The notes below the pieces were generated by a model. It had not been told where the DNA came from and made no database searches. It saw nothing but the letters and a program-made list of their open reading frames with translations. Position numbers and translations under genes: made by a program. A DNA stretch of 64,000 nt from Mauremys mutica (Eukaryota; Chordata; Testudines; Geoemydidae): contig NC_059080.1 of NCBI RefSeq assembly GCF_020497125.1, positions 68,678,618 through 68,742,617 of the forward strand. The letters are read 5' to 3'. Shown here one piece after another: positions 59,641-64,000 of this stretch (its first letter is position 1; each line of letters begins with the position of its first letter).

Positions 59641-59814
59641 GTCCATTCTATGCACCACCATGGCTACATCATAGCCATGTGAATTTGCTGCTGCATCTCA
59701 GCATTGCACTTAGATAGCTAAGTTCCATAATCAAAAGAAACTCAGGCACTTAAGCCCATATCCTCCAATGGTATTTAGATGTCTAACTGTGGGAGTTAGG
59801 TGCCTAAATACCTT

Positions 59815-60095
59815 AAAATCATAGAATATCAGAGTTGGAAGGGACCTCAGGAGGTCATCTAGTCCAACCCCCTGCTCAAAGCAGGACCAGTCCCCAACTA
59901 AATTATCACAGCCAGGGCTTTGTCAAGCCTGACCTTAAAAACCTCTAAGGAAGGAGATTTCAGCACCTCCCTAGGTAACCCATTCCAGTGCTTCACCACT
60001 ATCCTAGTGAAAAAGTTTTTCCTAATATCCAACCTAAACCTCTCCCACTGCAACTTGAGACCATTACTCCATGTTCTGTCATTGGGTACCATTAA
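59815..60095 (-). repeat. CR1 3' region, minus strand
   Basis: AATCATAGAATATCAGAGTTGG, read in reverse, is the ATTCTATG-type tail. It is followed by the C-terminal text complementary to [12 protein letters not shown] and [15 protein letters not shown]. Truncated at the 5' side. Confidence 0.85.
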
Positions 60096-60126
60096 CCTTT
60101 GATGATCTGGAATGTAGGAGTCTAAA

Positions 60127-62258
60127 GCCTGGTCTACACTAGGCGTTTAAATCGGTTTTAGGAGCGTAAAACCGATTTAACGCCACAACCGTCCACACTA
60201 GGAGGCACCTTTTATCGATTTTAATGGCTCTTTAAACCGGTTTCTGTACTCCTCCCTAACGAGAGGAGTAGCGCTAGTATCGGTATTACCATATCGGATT
60301 AGGGTTAGTGTGGCCGCTGATCGACGGTATTGGCCTCCGGGCGGTATCCCACAGTGCACCACTGACCGCTCTGGACAGCAATCTGAACTCGGATGCAGTG
60401 GCCAGGTAGACAGGAAAAGCCCCGCGAACTTTTGAATATTTCCTGTTTGCCCAGCATGGAGCTCCGATCAGCACGTGTGGCGATGCAGTTAAAAATCAAA
60501 ATAAAGAAAGAGCTCCCGCATGGACCATGCGGACGTGATCGCTGTAAGGGCAGGCAAATCTGTTCTATCAGCGCTCCGTTACAGAAGACGAAATTCAAAA
60601 TCATTTTTTTAAAATCTCCAGACAGACGCCATAGCAGGGGCTCAGCGCACTGCTGCGTGACAAGCGTAACGGAAAGCCAAAGAATCAAATGGACGCTCAT
60701 GGACTGGAGGACTCAAGCTATCCCACAGTTCCTGCAGTCTCTGAAAAGCATTTGCATTCTTGGCTGAGCTCCAAATGCTTCTAGGGTCAAACACCGTGTC
60801 CGCGGTGGGTCAGGGCATAGCTCGGCAATTTACGCACCCCCCCACCCACCCCCAGAAGTGAAAGGGAAAACAATCCTCTCTTGACTCTTTTACATGTCAC
60901 CCTATCTTTACTGAATGCTGCAGATAGACGCGATGCTGCAGCCGTCAACACTAACATCCTCACTCCCCCCCTCGCCATGGGTGGCTGATGGTGCAATACG
61001 ACTGATACCCGTCCTCGTCATCAGTCTATTGGCACATGGGGCAGTGCAAAAGGGCTGGTAACCATGCCGACTAGCATCAGTGAGGTCAATCAAGGGCGCC
61101 TGGCCCTAATTTTTCCTTGTAGATGGTGCAGTATGGCTGGTAACCATCCTCATAATAGCAACAGGGGGCTGAGCTCCATCAGCCCCCACCCTTCATGTGT
61201 AAAGAAAAGATTCAATTGCCCCTGGACTAGCAGAGGGATGCTGGGCTCCTCTTCTCCACACTCCTTACTGTCCTGTCTGGACTATCATAGCAGCTGGAAG
61301 CTGCCTTCCACTCATTTCTCACTAACAAGTCACTGTGTCTTATTCCTGCATTCTTTATTAATTCATCACACAAGTGGGGGTGCAATGCTATGGTAGCCCA
61401 GGAAGGCTGGGGGAAGAACGGAATCAACAGGTGGGGTTGTTGCAGGAGCACCCTCTGTGAATAGCATACAGCTCATAATTTCTGTGGGATCTGACACAGA
61501 GCAGCTGTGCTCTCTGGCTCTATGATACAGTGGTTCTCTAGTACACTTGCCCATATTCTAGGCAGGACTGATTCTATTTTTAGATACCAAAAAGGAGGGA
61601 TTGACTCAGGGAGTCATTCCCAATTTTGGCTTTTGCGCCCCTGGCTGATCGGCCAGGGGCACTTATGACAGCAGCAAATGGCACAGTGCAAAAGGACTGG
61701 TAACCATGACCATCTTATTACCAATTTATGGTATGGTAGATGGTGCAGTATGGCTAGTAACCATCTCTGCTATCATGCAAAAGCAAAAGCATGCTTCTGT
61801 GTAGCGCTGCTGAATCGCCTCTGTGAGCGGCATCTATTACACATACGGTGACAGTCACAAAAGGCAAAACAGGCTCAATGATTGCCATGCTATGGCATCT
61901 GCCAGGGCAATCCAGGGAAAAAAGCCGCGAAATGCTTGTCTGCCGTTGCTTTCCCAGAGGAAGGAGTGACTGACGACATTTACCCAGAACCACCCGCGAC
62001 AATGATTTTTGCCCCATCAGGCACTGGGATCTCAACCCGGAAGTTCCAAGGGGCGGGGGAGGCTGCGGGAACTATGGGATAGCTACGGAATAGCTACCCA
62101 CAGTGCAACGCTCCAGAAATCGACACTAGCCTCGAACCGTGGACGCACACCACCGATTTAATGTGTTTAGTGTGGCCGCGCGCACTCGATTTTATAAAAT
62201 CTGTTTTACAAAACCGGTTTATGCAAATTCGGAATAGTCCCGTAGTGTAGATGTACCC
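60127..62258. mobile_element. 2.1-kb Harbinger-like non-autonomous element
   Basis: Starts GCCTGGTCTACACTAGG and ends TAGTGTAGATGTACCC, with TAAA on both sides (a 3-4 bp duplication, as in Harbinger-type insertion). Subterminal hairpins (AAATCGGTTTTAGGAGC and AAAACCGATTTAACGCC) lie at the left. Interior frames (about 130 codons at most) look like leftovers, not a complete transposase or DNA-binding protein. Family identification is by ends only. Confidence 0.6.
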
Positions 62259-62309
62259 TAAATCCCATTTACAATGAGATTTAGGTTTCTAAAGAGAAGC
62301 TATTGTCAC

Positions 62310-62500
62310 ATTCATAGACTATCAGGGTTGGAAGGGACCTCAGGAGGTCATCTAGTCCAACCCCCTGCTCAGAGCAGGACCAATCCCCAGACAGATTTTT
62401 GCCCCAGATCCCTAAATGGCCCCAGATCCCTAAATGGCCCCTAAATAGTTGAACTCACAACCCTGGGTTTGCAGGCCAATGCTCAAACCACTGATAAATG
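62310..62500 (-). repeat. tRNA-derived SINE, minus strand
   Basis: TTCATAGACTATCAGGGTTGG tail, then GTTGAACTCACAACCCTGGG and CAATGCTCAAACCACTGA. A 20-bp internal direct duplication (CCCCAGATCCCTAAATGGCC, twice near 62402-62441) marks this copy. Confidence 0.85.
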
Positions 62501-62784
62501 CCTAAGTTACTTCTGAAAATGGGACTTCACCATCTAAGTCACTGAGGCCAGAGCCTCAAAAGTAACACTCATAAAATCAATGAAGTTACGCAGCTAAATA
62601 TCTTTGAGGATCTGGGTCCTAGGTCTTGCAATGCTGGGTGGAACAATGCCTAAATAAGCTTTAAAAAGCTGGGCCTTGAGTCCTGATAGCAAGAAGGTCC
62701 TGTCTCTGGCTCACTTCAGACAGACCACATGACCGAGAGCAAAGGAGCCTGGCCAATCTCAACTGCTTTGTACAGACACAGGGG

Positions 62785-63030
62785 CAGAGACAGAGTGACC
62801 TAGTAGATTGAGCACAGGACTAGGAATCAAGAGCTCCTGTATTATACTACCAGCTCTGCCACAGAATTCCTGGCTTACTACAAACAATCCACCTCATCTC
62901 TTTATGTTTCAGTTTCCCCCTGTGTACAATGGAGCTAATTTTTACTTACCTATATCACAGGACTGTTACAAAAAATAATTAGTGCTTAGACCATTTCATC
63001 ATCCAAGCACCAAACTATTATTAAGTGGTA
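62785..63030 (+). repeat. MIR-type CORE-SINE
   Basis: GGACTAGGAATCAAGAGCTC, then AGCTCTGCCACAGAATTCC, then TTTCAGTTTCCCCCTGTG form the conserved MIR core in sense orientation. Confidence 0.75.
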
Positions 63031-63039
63031 TTATATAGG

Positions 63040-63478
63040 GCGAAATATTCATTACAATATGTTAGGCCTAGATTATATTAAGTGTTATACATAGATCTGT
63101 AAATTCTTGAGTTGAATCCTTCGGTTTACTGGCAGCCAGTGGAGGCCATAGAAAGTGAGCATTTATGATTTTCTCAGCTCCATGCTAAGGAGCAAATAAA
63201 CAGCCACATGCTGCACCTATTCCACCCTTTGTGATCATTACAAGGGAATCCAATTAGAAGTGAATTGCAATAGTTTAGCCTAGAGGTGACAAAAAGATAA
63301 ATAATGTTGAAGAGAAAGGGTCTTGCTGGTGAACCTGGAGATGGCAATATCCACTGGGGAGCTGTGCCTTACCAGGCATGAACTTCACTGCTGAAAGAGT
63401 AATTCTGAGCAGTCCAGAGGGTGAAATGACGAAAAGCTGCCCAAGCTAGGTAGCCTAGTGACAACACACTCCACTATG
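63040..63478. other. Repeat-derived or intergenic, no gene
   Basis: No coding signature. Text such as GCAATAGTTTAGCCTAGAGG suggests an old dispersed repeat that I could not name. Confidence 0.35.
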
Positions 63479-63486
63479 ATTTAGGA

Positions 63487-63715
63487 CAGTATTTCCCAAA
63501 CTTCCCAAACTCGCTGCTTCAGGCCAATGGGGGCTGCAAGAAGGGCGTCCAGTATGTCCCTCGGTCCGCGCCGCTTCCCATTGGCCTGGAGCAGTGAACC
63601 GCGGCCCGTGGGAGCCGCAATTGGTCGAACCTGTGGATGCAGCAGGTAAACAAACCGGCCCAGCCCACCAGGGGCTTTCCCTACACAAGTGGCGTCCCAA
63701 GTTTGGGAAACACTG
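63487..63715. mobile_element. hAT-type MITE with perfect 8-bp target duplication
   Basis: TIRs CAGTATTTCCCAAACTT and AAGTTTGGGAAACACTG. ATTTAGGA is repeated at 63479-63486 and 63716-63723. The interior is related to that of 28150-28475. Confidence 0.92.
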
Positions 63716-63796
63716 ATTTAGGAGGTGAAAATTTAGGCACTGAGCTTCCTGAACAGCATGAAGAAGAGACCTAAAGAAGAGCTCTGGGTAGCTAAA

Positions 63797-63880
63797 AAGC
63801 TTGTCTCTTTCACCAACAGAAGTTGGTCCCTTCACCCAGGTTGCCTCTCTAACATCATAGAACAAACATGGCTACAACTA
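63797..63880. repeat. Fold-back repeat fragment (CAACAGAAGTTGGTCC type)
   Basis: AAGCTTGTCTCTTTCACCAA, then CAGAAGTTGGTCCCTTCACC and AACATGGCTACAACTACAC. Short, diverged copy of the 29345/41268 family. Confidence 0.5.
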
Positions 63881-64000
63881 CACTGCAAGCAACAATGGAA
63901 CAGCATGAAGGCAGCATGCTTGAATTATCACTTTGCATCACTCTTAAGGAAACACCTGTGGCACATGCTCTGAGTTACACTTACAGGGTGAAATCTGAAA

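Overview
This is a vertebrate genomic window, most probably from a turtle. A crocodilian or another CR1-rich sauropsid is less likely. The assignment rests on intron-rich gene structure, many CR1 non-LTR retrotransposons ending in ATTCTATG- or TTCTTATG-type tails, a tRNA-derived SINE of the kind abundant in turtles, many short hAT-type elements with 8-bp target duplications, and one protein-coding gene with very close similarity to an amniote serpin.

The only host gene I can support is SERPINE2 (glia-derived nexin, protease nexin-1), on the minus strand. All eight coding exons are present, at 19456-19201, 14569-14342, 13542-13345, 8207-8009, 7872-7772, 5108-5022, 4274-4191 and 3693-3656. The splice phases join without a break to give 1191 nt, or 396 codons plus stop. 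The reactive-centre Arg-Ser bond, the N-glycosylation sequon and the basic heparin-binding helix are intact. The 3'UTR probably ends near 3000. A CpG-rich block at about 39360-40060, with GC boxes and a TTTAAA element on the minus strand, is the likely promoter and non-coding first exon. Intron 1 would then be about 20.3 kb.

Layout: 1-2990 is the downstream flank, with a CR1 tail that carries an hAT MITE. 3000-39850 is SERPINE2. Its introns hold a TIR element (6332-7133), a SINE split by an hAT element (10833-11309), a DIRS-like tyrosine-recombinase retroelement with inverted terminal repeats (17100-18500), a 33-bp minisatellite (23533-23757), nested TIR elements (28079-29040), a TA-flanked TIR element filled with a 35/70-bp GC-rich minisatellite (32114-33049), and fold-back repeats. 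From 40 kb to 64 kb there is no host gene. That stretch is transposon-on-transposon: a 5'-truncated CR1 split by a fold-back element (43767-44863); an old CR1 (about 46.8-57.9 kb) split by an 8-kb compound insertion that contains LTR-like ends, an R2-clade element and a full-length CR1 with two open ORFs; a degenerate RTE-like reverse transcriptase (58.2-59.6 kb); a 2.1-kb Harbinger-like element (60127-62258); and further SINE, MIR and hAT copies.

I found no operon, phage, CRISPR array or defence system, and none is expected here. The most informative non-genic signals are the order of nested insertions, the fold-back repeat family with long target-site duplications (including a 23-bp minimal insertion), the apparently intact CR1, and the minisatellite inside a DNA transposon.
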